Source of the DNA: Panaeolus papilionaceus
Taxonomy: Eukaryota > Basidiomycota > Agaricomycetes > Agaricales
Length of the DNA stretch: 64,000 nucleotides
Assembly: GCA_015501605.1 (NCBI GenBank)
Contig: JADNRZ010000007.1
Span: 806,001 to 870,000, forward strand
Direction of reading: 5' to 3'
The first letter of the stretch is position 1, and the number at the start of each line of letters is the position of its first letter. The translations under genes and the position numbers were made by a program. Positions 43,623 through 56,957 of this stretch are shown one piece after another. The notes below the pieces were generated by a model. The model had not been told where the DNA came from. It saw only the letters and a list, made by a program, of their open reading frames with translations, and ran no database searches.

Positions 43623-46545
43623 CTAGTGGCACTTCTCGAGAAGTCCAGATGGGTCGGATCCTATCAACGGAATCAGCCGGTGAAAAACCTAGAGCAAATG
43701 AAACATACATACCAGGGTAAAACCAAAATGTCACCCCAAGGATGACGTAGAGACCTGTCGAATTTTTTAAGCAACAAGAATAGTCAAGTGCTCTTGACTT
43801 ACACATTAAAATGAACCCCTCCAGCCAATTTGATTTACCGTCCTGGACGACGTAGTTCACGGTGATGACTAGGGGTAGAGTCAGGATTCATCTAATCAGT
43901 GCAATGTATGTAAGATCAGTGCACGCACCAGTTAAAAACAGTGCTATCGACTCATAGGGGTCGAAGAGCAGGGTTAATGGTTTTCCAAGAATCCAAGCCA
44001 GGACAACAATGAATCTGGAAGTCCAGAGGTTAGTAATTGGTGCCAATTATGTTGCAATAGAACAGTAGACGGACGGGATAACGAATAGTGCGATTTGCTG
44101 AAGAGATAAATCATGTCAGTACCAGATCAACCAAGAAGCTGTACAACGACATACTATACTTGAGCCGACAGCGACTCCAATACTGAGATTCAGTTTATCT
44201 TTGACGGATACAGTAACAGCAGTCATATGTTCTGGTCGCAAAGAAAACAATTGATCTTGTGCTCGCTGCAAAAGAAACAAGTAACATACCTGCAGCATTT
44301 CCGACGATGGGCAATAGAATGATACCAACGAACTCTTTGCCGATTACTCCAGCCTCTGTCAACCCATTGATCGAACCAACAAGCCACTCAGCTGTAACAG
44401 CTACAAGCTGAAGGGTAACGGTGCTATCATCAATATCTGATATGGAGTTGGGAGGCCAGACTGAAGACTTACCACAGTGACTGAAACCAACAATCCAACA
44501 GTGACTGGTAAATTCATCTGAACCTTCTCCTCTTCCTCCTCCTTCTCTTCATGGACATCCCCATTTTCAGCAATCGTCTGATTTGCATCAAAGTTGCCAG
44601 GTCCTGCGTTCGTCAAAGGATTCAACAATGAGTGCGCCCTCAGAGTTCCATTTGTCCCCGTCCGCGACGGTGCCTGAGTCGCACTGGTTGTCATAGCTGA
44701 TTCAACATCTGACCCCTCTTTCGAAGCGCGTGACTTCCTCTTAAAGCGGAACTTGGGTTCCGTGTATTGCGTGGTGACAATAACGTGTTCTCCTTTGTCT
44801 TGATATAGGGTCGTGTGCGAATAGAGTTGGAAGAAAAGATAACCAGCGTAGACTAAAGGGTGTGTTAGGGAAGGTTCTTGATTGGCAGAGAAAAGGTATT
44901 CACTCACTGAAGAGCAAGATGATAGCGACCTAGATGACGAGAAGCGAACATCAAAGCGCCAAGGAAAAGGAAGAGAGTCGTTGATGAGTCCTCAGGCTTA
45001 CACAGCTACATGAACGACGTACCCCATGCGAGACATTCAATATGGCTCGATCCTCTTGATCCTGACTGAGATCTGTGGCCGCAAAGTGGAAAGCAGCAGG
45101 AAGAAGCACAGCAATCACACTGATTGCCAAGAGAGACGAATTTAGCTGGGTGGCGCCTATTTGAGAAGCCAAGAAATGTGTCATCGATAAGCGCTGAAAA
45201 AGTTGATTCAGGGAGACGCGTACTTAGTCCGAACCCCTGTTCGGAGTATTTCAAACCACCAGCGAAAAAGCACATTCCCAATACGAGAACTATCGGAGAT
45301 AGCAGAGTGGTATTTTAGAAGACCGTACAGGCAGATATTTGCACCTAGACTCACGCAAGTTACTCAGGATGGACCCGACCACTGGAAAGTGTTAGTTAGT
45401 ACAGCATATCTGGATAACGCGACTGAGACCCGCAGGCCTCGTGCTGTAAAAGGACGTACGCGATGCTTGCACAACCCGTAGTTCACATTTCACCAGAGCA
45501 ATAATCTGCGAAGATAGGGCTCAGTCACGATAACGCTCTCCGCAATGATCGGTGAACTACGCACCGCTACGATAAGTTCCACACTGATCATGAAGATAGA
45601 GAAAAATAGATAAAGTTATAAACGCCGGCGTTCCCCGAGGTGTGTAAGATTGACTTACGCATTGCCCTAGATGAGTGTCGGAGCTCATCAGTAAACCGCA
45701 GCAGATTGCACTAAAATAGGTGAAGTACATACCAGAGTTGCATTCATTAGACCCGCTAGTGTTTGACCTACCCGCAGCCCTAGCTCCTCCGTAGAAAACG
45801 CCAGAAGCTACACAGCCAACAGTTTAGACGATAGAGGACACGTAGATGAAGAGATATGGAAGCCTACATTGGCTAGAGGGATTATAGCAAGAAACGATAC
45901 TGCGCGCAAGGAGTTTAAGTTGAGTATCCACTTATGATGACGACCATATGGAGAGTGAAGTATGGAACCTACCAACAAAAACAACAGTGTCTTTGGATCC
46001 ATTGGAATCTGGCAATCCCCAATTTAGAGCCCACTATAAACCGCAAAAGCAAACTTGTCAACCTCCTGGCTCAGTCATGCCAAGTTCATAAGACGCACAG
46101 AGGCCGGTATACACAACAGAAGGATGTTCAACCCTAAAATACCCCAAATATTTCAACATGTTCAACCGTCAAATTCGTCCAATGACCTACGCGACGCTTT
46201 AAGAACGGCTTTCAGACTCTCCTTCGTCGTTGGAGGCGGTCCTAGGGCCTTTGCTGGCTTCAGAAGTGTTGCTGCTCTCTGTGAGAGCGCAAATGTCCTC
46301 GTTCTCAGTAATGACGGGGAGTGTGGGGGGATCCCGGGCGATGTTGGCTCGTTCTGCATGTCCTCCGTTGTACCCTGCCGTGATGTGTTCGCGTATGCCT
46401 TTTGTACTGGTCCATGAAACGCCATTGAGGAGCTACTGTTTTCTAACGTTGGTGAGTGATCCGATGACGATGAATCTGCGGACAGCGAAAATGGTTCAGA
46501 AAAATGTTGCGACCCTGTCGGGTGTGTATTTGTGAACATACTCAT
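43623..46545 (-). CDS. Vacuolar-type Ca2+/H+ exchanger (CAX family)
   Basis: I joined twenty exons from 46545 down to the stop at 43623, about 577 residues. After a Ser/Thr-rich cytosolic N-terminus come eleven or so membrane helices. The two CAX cation-filter motifs are present: GNAVELIVAIIALVKCEL in the first half and GNAAEHMTAVTVSVKDKL in the second. The halves are joined by a long cytosolic loop containing the acidic stretch EEKEEEEEK, typical of CAX proteins. Other landmarks are TLVGSILSN-like LVGSILSNLLLVLGMCFF and LLPAAFHF. Such exchangers load calcium into vacuoles using the proton gradient. The first filter motif is encoded by an 8-nt exon (45659-45666) and a 19-nt exon (45565-45583). 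The C-terminus is short (LLEKCH). Confidence 0.92.
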
Positions 46546-48614
46546 GAAGATGAAGGAAAGGGGAAAAGGCTGAAAGAGTGAGGAGAATCAGGAATTTAAG
46601 GCAAACACGAGAGACCCACTACGAGACTATAGACAATTGTGAGTAAACCAGAAGTAACCCCAGAATGGCTACATTCAACAGTCATTCAGCTAATTATAAT
46701 AGTTATGTGTATTGACTGTACAGCCTCAGCCTCTTCGCAAGTCTCAAGACTGCAGACTTCCACACGGCTACTATTTTTAGAACAGCCCCCACGAGGCACG
46801 ATGTCATCACCCTCTGGGATTGGTTCACACAAACAAATCCACCTTTTCGATACTCCAAACCACGGTTAAATCCATTCAATTATTCCTCAACCGAAGCCTC
46901 AAGGACCTGTATTTCGAATGCCGCACACCTTGAAACCTCAATAATAATGGATGACTCGCCAGCCGCCCTCGAAACCTTGCGTTTTCGAAACACGGTCCGA
47001 GCCGTGAATGTGGTGACGGCACGACGCTCAAAATACCGTCTTATCACGACATACCACCTTCACTGCGTCCCGGGAACAGAAAATGAATAGGGGTGAATCC
47101 GCATTCAATCTGTGGCGTTTTTCGCTTCACTTCACCTGTCGTCTTCAGACTTCTCTGGGAAGTGTAGTGTAATGCGATGAATGAATTACTTGCTTTACGA
47201 AGGAACCGAGTCAACCTGACTAGTCCTCATCAGAGGCGCCGTCAAATAGATATGTAATAAATGGCAGATGCGTATGATAAACAGATGCATGATATATATT
47301 GTTGCTGCGGTGCACCGCATCATATGTCGATGGTCGTAATACTTTCGAACAGAACTCAAGAATAATACTATCAAGCCTGTGATGCAGTGAATCACCCTAT
47401 CTCATGATCAATATCATACATGCCATTAATATTGGGACCATGTCCTTTCCAGATTCCAGGACAGTCATCAGACAACCAATGGAAAGAAATGATGAACAGA
47501 TGAAAACATCACGCCAACTCAACATATAACATGTACACCGTCTCGACCAACAAAGCTATGAACAAACCATTCCCATACCTGTGTAACTGATAAGTAGGTA
47601 AAGTAGGCTTCCCAATGCCGCGAATTTCCCAGAATTCTCCAGAAATATCATCGTTTTAGAAACAACAACAACGGCACGAACTCGAACAGGAAGTTTCCAG
47701 GCTTACTAGTCATGGTATACCACCAACACGTCCAAGTCGCACCCTCGCCTTCCATTACCACGCTCGCAAGCAATATGTCTCAGTATCAAATCTGCATATT
47801 TCATCTCATGTAATGGGCCGCTACAAATCGAGACGCCGAGCCGATGGGTGGAGGAAAGTAGGAGTCAGCGTCGCAATAGTAATGAAGAAACGCACCACTG
47901 CCATCGCATTCATCGCATATTTCTCACAAATCCCAAATGACAACACAGTGCCAACTGCAACGTCAGTACGCTCCAACTCCAATAATGTCCTCAGTATGCT
48001 CGTCACTCTTTCCATAGGTTGTCATGTATGTGGTATATTTTCGTATTCTATGAATCTGTCAATGACACGGTGTATACGTATGTAGTAAGAATTTTGTGCG
48101 ATTCGAGAATTATCTAGAGAGCGGGGGTGATGATGATATAAATGATGTATATGTATATATGTCCCTGATCAATTGGATTTCGTGATTGTACATAGAGATC
48201 ATGAATGAGTCGTAAAAGAAAGGAGAACTGATATGATAAATATGACAATGCCCGAAACCCAACGGTAACAAATCAAGAAAGATAGAAATATAATAACCTG
48301 CCTATAAGATAAACCGCAGAGAGTTGATGAGACAATAATGATACAAGAGAAGGATAAAACCCGGAAAGCTATGAAGAGAGTTGGCAGAATATGCCATTTA
48401 GCGGCCAAATGACAAAAAATCACCATCGAGGGCGTGTCGTGAATTGTGTTCAAAGTGGCTGCGGAGGCAATAGAGACGATGATGTCTCGAAGTATAGATG
48501 CCGAACGAATGCAAAGCGCACGTTCGATGTCGTGAAGAGGGAGTCGAAGAGTCTCCAAACCTCCGATTTTGTTGAATTACTGCGAATCAGGAACAAAGCT
48601 GGCAGATATTGCAA
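46546..48614. other. 2.1 kb intergenic region without recognised genes
   Basis: This lies between the start of the exchanger gene (minus) and the 3' end of the F-box/LRR gene (minus). Short frames at 46639-46869, 47195-47395, 47813-48085 and 48199-48558 are under 120 codons and show nothing recognisable. The 48050-48300 part is AT-rich. Confidence 0.5.
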
Positions 48615-51030
48615 TTAACCCTGATAAGCAAAGGACACAGCGCCATAGAGGCCATCTTCGCGTCCAAGCATACCATGGCCGTGAAGAATCTAGAAAAAAA
48701 TAAGCGATCAATTCGAATTAATCCAATAGAAATGCAACATACCTCCATCTTCCTGGCATGCCAGCCTACACCACTGCTAACGTTTCCATTAGCCTCGGAA
48801 AGTCTACCCATCTCAACTCGGAAGCGATGATCAGGAGGCAACTCCCTCTTGAGGATACTGCCCTGCTCGGAATCAGCGACCCAGCCACAGGCAGTATCAA
48901 TGTACCATCCCCTTCCACCCTTGCTCCTTACGATCTTCCACGAACCCACACCAGCACCGAGAACACCGAGCATTGCAGTCGACAACTCGATGACGCGCAG
49001 TCTAGTGGGAGCGTCAGCAGGCTTGGAAGTGCTGTTGGAAAGGCTGAACGAGAAAGGTGGAGTGCAGAGCGGTCGAACGATTTGTCCATGGAGCGCAATG
49101 CTCGCTTGACGCGTCGCCAGACGAACGTCTTGGGTGGGAATGCGAATTCCACAATCGAGCTCAGGGGTAGAGTTGACGAGTGTTACGATTTCCACGTGCG
49201 GCGCTTTATTCTTGAGGAAATTCGCGACAGACTGAATGGGTAAGCGAAGAATGTGCGAAAGGCCAAGAGAGCGAAGGACAGGTTGGGGCTTCATCTTTTC
49301 TAAGATGTCAGCAGTGACAGGGGTACTGGACAAGTCCAGGTATACGAGGTTCCCGCTAGTGAAGCATGGTCCGTTAGTGACCATGTCAATGAGATCCTCG
49401 GGGGTAATGCAAGAAACATAGGTCATGTCGCCATAGAGGTTGAGCTCACGAAGCTCACTGGTGACAGGGGAATCTACAATGAAGTTCTTGATACTCTCAC
49501 TGGTGAGCTTGATGCAGCGGGCAAGTGCAAGAGACTTGAGCCTCATGGTATCAGATTTTCCAATAGCGTCGAGGATATCTGGGGTGATGCGAGTGCCGGA
49601 GACATCGAGGTGGGTAAGATTGGGGAAAGATAGGAGGAAAGGTCCGAGGAACTTTGGCAAGATAGACTTGACACCACGTAAACCCAAACGTTGAAGACCA
49701 GGGAAGAGAAGGGGCTCATAAAGCATGTTGCGTTCGCTCCTGCGGGAACGGTGGTGATCACCATCATCCTCATCACCACTTGAGTCCAGTTCAGATGGTG
49801 GCAAGAGGTGGTTGGTGACAAACTCGGCAAAGGCGTTGACGAAGACGGCACTGACGCAACCAGTGAGATCGACTGCTTCAAGGTCCTTGCACTCCCTGCG
49901 ACGCTCACGGTCCTCCTCTTCAACATCGTGGCATTCCATCAAAGCACGGCCACGAGTTGGACGACCACGGCCACCAGAAGGTGCACCACGTAAGAAAAGC
50001 TCATCAAGGACAGACAATGTCAGGGCACCATCCATATATTCAGTTGCTCCGAAGGCCGTAAGGTTAGGCATTTCCTGTGCATAAAATTAGAATTGATGGG
50101 ATCAATATAAAAATGGATCGGCTAATACACACCTTGAGAACAGCCTGAACGCGATCGCCCGTCACGAAGCGGGCATTGACACCCTCTTCTACCGAACGAC
50201 GCATGCCGATGGTTCGGAAATGATTGAAGTCGAGGTGGCGCACGAAGCGCCCTGGCCTCGGATCGTGAGGAGTTGGTACTAGATTACATAGTTAGTAAGG
50301 ATGCAAAAACTAGGGATTAGTAGGACGTACTATAAACACCAGGGGCCCTTCTGCTCATGACATCCTGGATAGCATCGCTAATGGAGCGTAAAATTTTCCA
50401 TCGGGCGGGAGACTTGCTCTTGGGGCGAAGGCGGCGGGGAGATGGATCGCGGGATGGGACAGGTGAAAGTAGGTCTAGGGAGATAGAGTCATCAGGAGAA
50501 TCTAACTCGCCGCGTAGTCTCTTTTCCAAATCCATGAATTCTTCACGTCCGACCCTCATAGCTGAACCAGCTGCAGCCTGAGCAGCCGCCTGGATGCTAT
50601 TCTGCATGACCAAATCCACTGTCTCTTCTTCATAGTTCCAAGCGATTTCCTCGACGAGAGCAAGCCAGCTGCGTGGAAGACGAACTTCGAGCCTGATGAG
50701 AGATAAAAGTTAAATACTAAGACACACAGGGTAATGGCTGATGAATGAAACTTACTTGTGCCAGAGCCATGGCTTAGCTGCCTCGTACCAAGCATGATTG
50801 ACCAAACAGCAGTTTGAGAGCGTGCGACGTGTAACTGGTTCAGGCCAATATCCAGGAGGCGAGGCAGTTGGATGACCCGTAGGGATATGACTATCTCCTG
50901 TTATGAGTGGGTCGAGGGATGGTTGCTCCGGGAGAACACCAGCTGTGTAGACATGAGCACAGATGGCATATAAAAGCTCTGGAGGGAATTCGACAGGTTT
51001 ATTGTGTTGCGAGACAACGTTGGTTGACAT
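48615..51030 (-). CDS. F-box/leucine-rich-repeat protein
   Basis: Exons 50756-51030, 50331-50692, 50133-50278, 48743-50074 and 48615-48689 give 729 residues. An F-box-like domain lies in the first 100 residues: VEFPPELLYAICAHVYTAG, then LSNCCLVNHAWYEAAKPWLW. A Ser/Pro-rich basic linker follows (PRRLRPKSKSPARWK), then leucine-rich repeats (LEAVDLTGCVSAVFVNAF, LTHLDVSGTRITPDILDAI, LVYLDLSSTPVTADILEK). The C-terminal 150 residues are not repeats (GWHARKMEILHGHGMLGRED). The pattern suggests an SCF ubiquitin-ligase adaptor related to Amn1/FBXL proteins. The last exon is only 25 codons. Skipping the final splice would replace the C-terminus with an unrelated hydrophobic tail, so splicing is preferred. 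Confidence 0.85.
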
Positions 51031-54000
51031 TCAAGTAAAAGTCAAAAGATTTTTAAAAAAAGGATTTGAGATGATTGTGGTTGGGGAGTAAGAAATCAAA
51101 GTCGAGAGGAACAGAGGCCAAGACGGACCATCTTTATAGGCCCCAGAGTCACTAATTCCATTGTCACACATGGAATACGGAGGAAACAATCACTTTCCTT
51201 TTTGGGTCACGTAATTTCAATCTAGATCTGATGGTAAAATCATAGATGCTTATTCCCGGTCCGATAATATCCTTATTTCTTTTTTATTATCTCTGGCTTT
51301 TAGATAAATCCCTCTTCATCTTTTTACTTTACCTTGGATTTACTCCTCCACTTTTTTTCACCATTTTGTGTTCAAATCTCTTCCTTCATTCTACTTTTCG
51401 GTCTTACCCGGCTTATGAATACAACCTGCCGAGACTTGGAAAACAGGTCATGGGACCAACAATTACTCACCCGACCCCCGATTCATCACCATCACCTCAT
51501 CCGGTCGGCTCTCGAAGCTTTCAGAGAAAATAAATAAAATATCATAAAAATTATGGTCTTTTCCCTGCAACATTTTATTCAAACGCCGCAAACGCCTGTA
51601 AAGGGTCTCTATTAAATGCCTTCTCGAATCTGGTACTGTTTTCGATTCAGTTTTTCCAATCTTGTCGTCCTTTCGGCACTTCGGGTTTTCCAAATAAACA
51701 CTACGCGATGATTTTATTTACGACTGCAATATGGTACAGTCGAGCACCTCATCGCGACCACGCGCTATACATCCTTGCCTCATTTCGTCTGACATTCTTG
51801 CTTGGCCTCAGGCTTATTTTGTGCTTGGAAGGGTCGAACCTCAATATAGCGTCCCACTAGTGCGCTTAGCGTCTATCTGCTACTCAGTGCTTCACGTTTT
51901 GTGCGTTTTTCGGTCCCACATCTTACCACTTGTATTCGTAACACTCAGGCCCGCTGCTTCGTCAAACTTACCCGTACGCGTTCCTGTTGCTGTCCACCAA
52001 GAATACGTACACTTCCAGATACATACCCTGAATCGGTTTTTCCGTTTCTTCACTCTTCTTCTTCAATCCTACGAACCTCACAACGCAACTTGGATGGTAT
52101 TTTTGTCACTCAGAAGGACTGAAAAAAAAATGATCCTCTTTCGAAAATGATCATTTGCACCGTCATGCCGAAAGCCTTCAACACAACATTCATTTAGAAC
52201 AAACGTTCAGGTCGCAACTGACCACGACCCCACAAAACCCTAGGAAGATCCGAGAACAAATCAATAACCGAGACAGATGGGGTTACTAAATGGCTTCTGA
52301 TGATGACAAACTTTATATTTTTCTGGGGAAGCGCTTCCCCTTTAGCTGTCAACGATTTACCACAGACATAGTCGCCGCTACCGACCATGGCCGCGGTTCG
52401 GCAATTCCATCGTGAACGTTCGTGACTGACAACCTCTATTTTTTTCTGCGGAAGGAGGAGCTTCAACATTTTTATCTACCGGTCAATGTGGCAATATTGC
52501 ACCTTTAATAGCATGTGTAAGTCGTCGTCGAACCTCTCAGACACGGATCAGCGCTCAATCTCCTGCGTGCTCGCATCATACACAACCGACATAACACCTC
52601 GAATGCTCTGTGCGTTCAGGGCTCCATCGTGCAAAGCATTTCCCAGACGTCGTTCCTCAACCCATACACACGCACAATATTCTACCTGAATGACGAACGA
52701 GCGTTCGCCATTCGTGGGGATCTTCTGTGTTCACAGATTTCGCCATCATGACCTCTTAGTCGCAAACTGTATTCCACCGGTTAGTACGCTTGAAATTCAT
52801 GCCCATGGGCCCATGCTGTTGCAGATCATTAATGTCTCCTTCGCGGTTCTAAGGGACATCTCCTGTGTTACGCCCACCCTTCAGACTTCGGCACCTCTGC
52901 CCATTCTGGCGTCATATGACCTCTTGGTCCCCACCCATCACCCGTCTCACCTGGTCATATTCTCACTCTTAGTCCTAAGTATACTTGTTCGCCCTCAAAA
53001 GGTCACGCTGGGAGATCTCCGAAATCATGACTACGATTCAAATATGTGTCGCCATGAATCCAGATGCAGATGGCTAACAGGACATGAGGTGTCCTATACA
53101 TACCACCGTGATGCATTCTGGTGGATATTCGGACATGTCACGTATGAACGAGGTTGAGAATAATTCCAGTCATGGGCTCTCTCACTCCTTCTGTCTCGCT
53201 CTCACTCGCTCCAATGATCTCCGCCCTTGCATGTGGGCTTGTGCTGCGTTTTTCTGCATTGCCGATTCGTCCCGCACAATTGGGCAAACGAAGTGATCTA
53301 GCCGCCGAAGGTCACTCATTCTCTAACGCCATCGATTTCATGGTCCATGCATGCCGGAAATTCGAATGCAGCCGCTGGTCGTTCGACAAGACTGGAATCA
53401 AAGCATCGCTACCCTAGCCCTGGCTCGTGTCCGCCATTTCGCCATTCGACCTGCAGTTGACGCGATAGCGCAGCGGTCTTGTTCGATTCGAAGTTTTCGA
53501 CTCGTCATAAATTACTTTGATTTCATGTAGCGCCTCAAGGCTTAGGGCGTCATTCTCGACAAACTTAGGCAACAACTTTTAGGTTACATTCCCACCGGCT
53601 TTATATCTTGTCTTCATATATGAGATGGCTAACACCTGGCCCAGCTTGTTGTTCAACCCTGGGGATAGTTCGAACGTCTGGTCCATCTCAGGCGTACGCT
53701 AGCACTTCGAAATCTTCGAAATCTAATCTCCGTAAAGTCTTGGAGCACTGGTTTCGGACTTTACTATGTCCCTCCTAGGAAACTGAATTGTCTCGTAGCT
53801 GGTGAATTGGAAAATCAGTGCGTGTATTTCTTCAATACCCGGAGTTTAATCGTGGCTTGCGACGCTCTCGGCGTCTTGCTGCTCGTTTGTTGCCCCCGTC
53901 CGGGCGGAGCATCAAGCCTTCAAAGGCAACCGACACCTCTCGAAATAAGTCCAATACAAGCAACTCACCACACTTCACTTTTACAGACCTCGCTCGCCAA

Positions 54001-56454
54001 ATCAGCCCTGGGTTACTTGTTTTGTTACTTGCTGTGTAATTGTATATAAGGGGGTTTGTTGACTTCTGATTAGAAGATGCTTTAACTTTTGAGGGACACA
54101 GGGCACCTGTCCGAAAAACGCCGTACGTACTCAAATACTTGCACTACAGTACCCGGTAACGGCGATTCGAAATGACGTGTTGAAAGTTGTTTGAGATGTT
54201 GAATGGTGGGGTGTTCGCTTTCTGTCACAACTTGGCATGGTTATGGTAGCATGGCAATTAAACTACGACCATGTTCCGGGGCTCCATGAAAGGTACATAA
54301 AGGTACACATTCAATGTTGTATCCAGGCCAGGTCAAGACCTTTACTACGAATTTATTTCCTTCATTTTCCGTGGTGGCGCGAGAAATGCCCCGGATGTGG
54401 GGTAAACTGCTGTCCTTGATGCAATGAATAACGCTCGAAATGACATATGCACCGCCAGCATCGACCGCTGACCTCGGTCTGCCGTTGGTGATTCGTGAGC
54501 ATCCTAGACTGTGCATGTAAGTATAGCTTTTTACATCTATATATAGAATCCCGGAGCTTGAGACACCTGAAGTGTCTTCTTATTTCATCTATAGCTATGT
54601 ATGTTCGGTATTTAAATTATTCGATGAGAGGGTAACATGGTGCAGAGATCCGGGTATGGGTTTGTAAGTCGAGAATTTAATGGGGTCGTTTAAAATAGCA
54701 TTCGCTCGGGCTTGATGTTTCTTGAACTTGCTTCAGGTATATGTATGATCGTGATTTACTACTGAGCGTTTAGCGTACTGTCACTACCCACAGAGTGCTT
54801 AATATACCTTCCAATTTAAACGACTTGAAAGTATTTTCCGGATCCACGATGGTCCTTCGATGCCTATTGGGGGATCAATGGCTCATGATACAGATGTATT
54901 TTAGTTATTCAAGCCCTCCCCTCCTTATTTAGCCCATTGCGATATTCTATCGCAATCACGAGCTGAGAATAAACACAGAACGACCGAGTGCGATCGGACA
55001 CCTGCTGTCACGACAGGTTTCGACGAGGTTTCGTAAGTGCGGAAAGTGAATTGCAGTAGTTATTTATGGCGAATATGGTAGTTCTCCGGATCTGATTCAA
55101 GTTCTTGTATTCAAGCGGAAATAGGGCGAAGTATCATTCAATGTATGTATGAATGTAAATACCCGTCGCAGCATCCGCCAAAAATAGCAAGCAAGTAAGT
55201 GTGCATGGCGTATGACAGAAAAAGCACCATCACGATTCTCAGTTTACTTAACCTGCACAGCTGGGTCTCGCTTCGAGCCTGAGGCGTAGTTAGGAGGTTT
55301 GTTAGGTTTTCTTTCGGAGCTCTGTGAGATGTTCATGTGCACATCAATAATAATGGGGTTGCTCCCCATCGGTCTTAACTCTAAGTCCTCTATGAAATAT
55401 GTGGGTTAGCATTCAGTCCCCAAATCGAACAGTATAGTAAGTAACAGCCTGGTGTGAACGAGAGTACCGCAGCGGTCTATGGTCGCTTTCCTTTTGATGC
55501 TCGAACGTCCACGCTCCAGCCACTTCCAAGGAAAGTCAACTCTCCCATTGAATACCAAACCCATCAGAAAGGCTTACACGGCTATGTGCTTCAGTTACAC
55601 ACGTCCAGGAATGTATTGAGCCTCTGGTCACGCCTAGCCTGACCTTTCCCTGTGGCAGCAAGCCAGTCGTAGCGAATGGACACGGATCATGTTGTATCCA
55701 CTGTAGATGTGAGCCGTTTATAACTAACTGAATAGAGGAGGGGTAGCATGATCACTATGCTAATTGAAATCCCTTGAGGTAGTGAACGAGTGACCTTCGA
55801 TGCCGTGATTGATATTTGAATAGAGTACGACACAAACGTAGCTGCTTTTCCTACGGCGCTCCGTGTGCAGTGGATTGATGAGAGAGAACAGCCAGAGAAA
55901 AGCTGAAACAATTCAAGGTATAGAAGCGTCGATAATCCAGAAATCTGGGCTGATTCTCTCAATATGTAAATCGACCGCGGCGGATGGGAGGTAGCACCTC
56001 ATCTAACAGTACACCTGTGCTCAGCAACCTGGTTGGTAGAGTCCGGTAAAAGGTTAACCAGCTGAAGAAAGTGCACCAGAAAGGAAACATAAATTGATAG
56101 GTTGCAAAGGTCCAGTCGCGCGACGAGACGCCTATGGTATTCGATGATTCGAATAGAGGTATAGACCTTCCGTTGGGGCTCGCAGCTCTTTGGACTAGTT
56201 CATAATTGCGTATAAACCTGACGTGTAAATGTCGATCTTGACCTATATTAAAGACACATGTCTGGTGAATTGTTGAATCGGTTTTACCCCATGGTGAATG
56301 AATACTTGAGAAATGAAATGACTAACCCACAAGTTGGCCGCGGGGGTCTGGTGATTTGAACAAACTCTCGAAAGGCAGCCAGGGGTCTTAGAATGGCGAA
56401 GTAACTTGTGCTTCGATTGAAAAAGTAGGGACGCGGGGCGATTGACATAGCACC
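51031..56454. other. 5.4 kb gene-poor region
   Basis: No gene could be assembled on either strand. Plus-strand frames at 51246-51533, 51731-52150, 52690-53157 (155 codons) and 53807-54049, and minus-strand frames at 55687-55962 and 56284-56472, lack domains and matching splice sites. A frame at 53818-54039 (PEFNRGLRRSRRLAARLLPP) has the look of a real C-terminus. There are no transposase or reverse-transcriptase motifs and I saw no long terminal repeats. It may be a relic of deleted or silenced genes. Confidence 0.5.
52325..52340. repeat. 16-bp perfect palindrome
   Basis: GGGGAAGCGCTTCCCC reads the same on both strands. It sits in the gene-poor region between 51 and 56 kb. Perfect 16-bp palindromes are uncommon by chance and may mark a protein-binding site or the centre of an old inverted repeat. 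No longer arms are evident. Confidence 0.7.
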
Positions 56455-56828
56455 ATGCAATCTTCCAGACAAGTGAGCAATGTCAAAACTGACAGACAGA
56501 AGTCAGTGTTCCTCATCTGTTTTTCGGCAAGTTGCGGGGCCTGTCACCGGAACTTTCAGAGTTTTGCCACCACACTCGTCGTGATGCTGTCTTCAACGAA
56601 GAAAGGATCACCCCGTCCAGTTGTTTCGTGGGAGCGGAAAAACGTGTTTTAAAATTAAAACGAGATGACGTGGGCGGAGAGAATAGAGGTATAAAAAACC
56701 TTGACCTAGGTGAGCGAGGTATAAGAGATGCAATTGTGGAAATATTGAAATTGAATGCTCGTGTGCGAAGGTTAGCTGTACTAGCCTGTATAGCTGCCAA
56801 GACGCAATTGCGACCCCGGATAGGCTAG
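56455..56828 (+). CDS. Small basic protein of unknown function
   Basis: Exon 56455-56472 (MQSSRQ) joins exon 56532-56828 across a 59-nt intron in phase, giving 104 residues. The start is in a CACCATG context. The protein is basic and helical-looking, with FCHHTRRDAVFNEERITP, KRVLKLKRDDVGGENRGIKN and a C-terminal helix IVEILKLNARVRRLAVLACI ending KTQLRPRIG. I do not recognise it. It converges with ERG28, whose stop is 129 bp away. A minus-strand frame beginning at 56472 overlaps the first exon, so the gene model is not certain. Confidence 0.5.
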
Positions 56829-56957
56829 ATGGCACATCATTTGAGCAGTGTTGTTCGGCTGGTCAGGGCATGGCGGAGACAATGGGGCAGTCGAGATGAC
56901 ATTTGAGGCAAATACTCAACAAGGTTAGCGTCGTACACTAATACATCGAGGTGTCGT

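Noticed and set aside
52690..53157. 155-codon plus-strand open frame
   Set aside because: The translated sequence lacks domains, repeats or good start context, and no splice sites join it to other exons. Kept only as part of the unexplained gene-poor region.
53460..53520. Possible tRNA B-box (TGTTCGATTCG)
   Set aside because: Only partly matches GGTTCGANTCC, and I could not form an acceptor stem or find an A-box at the right distance.
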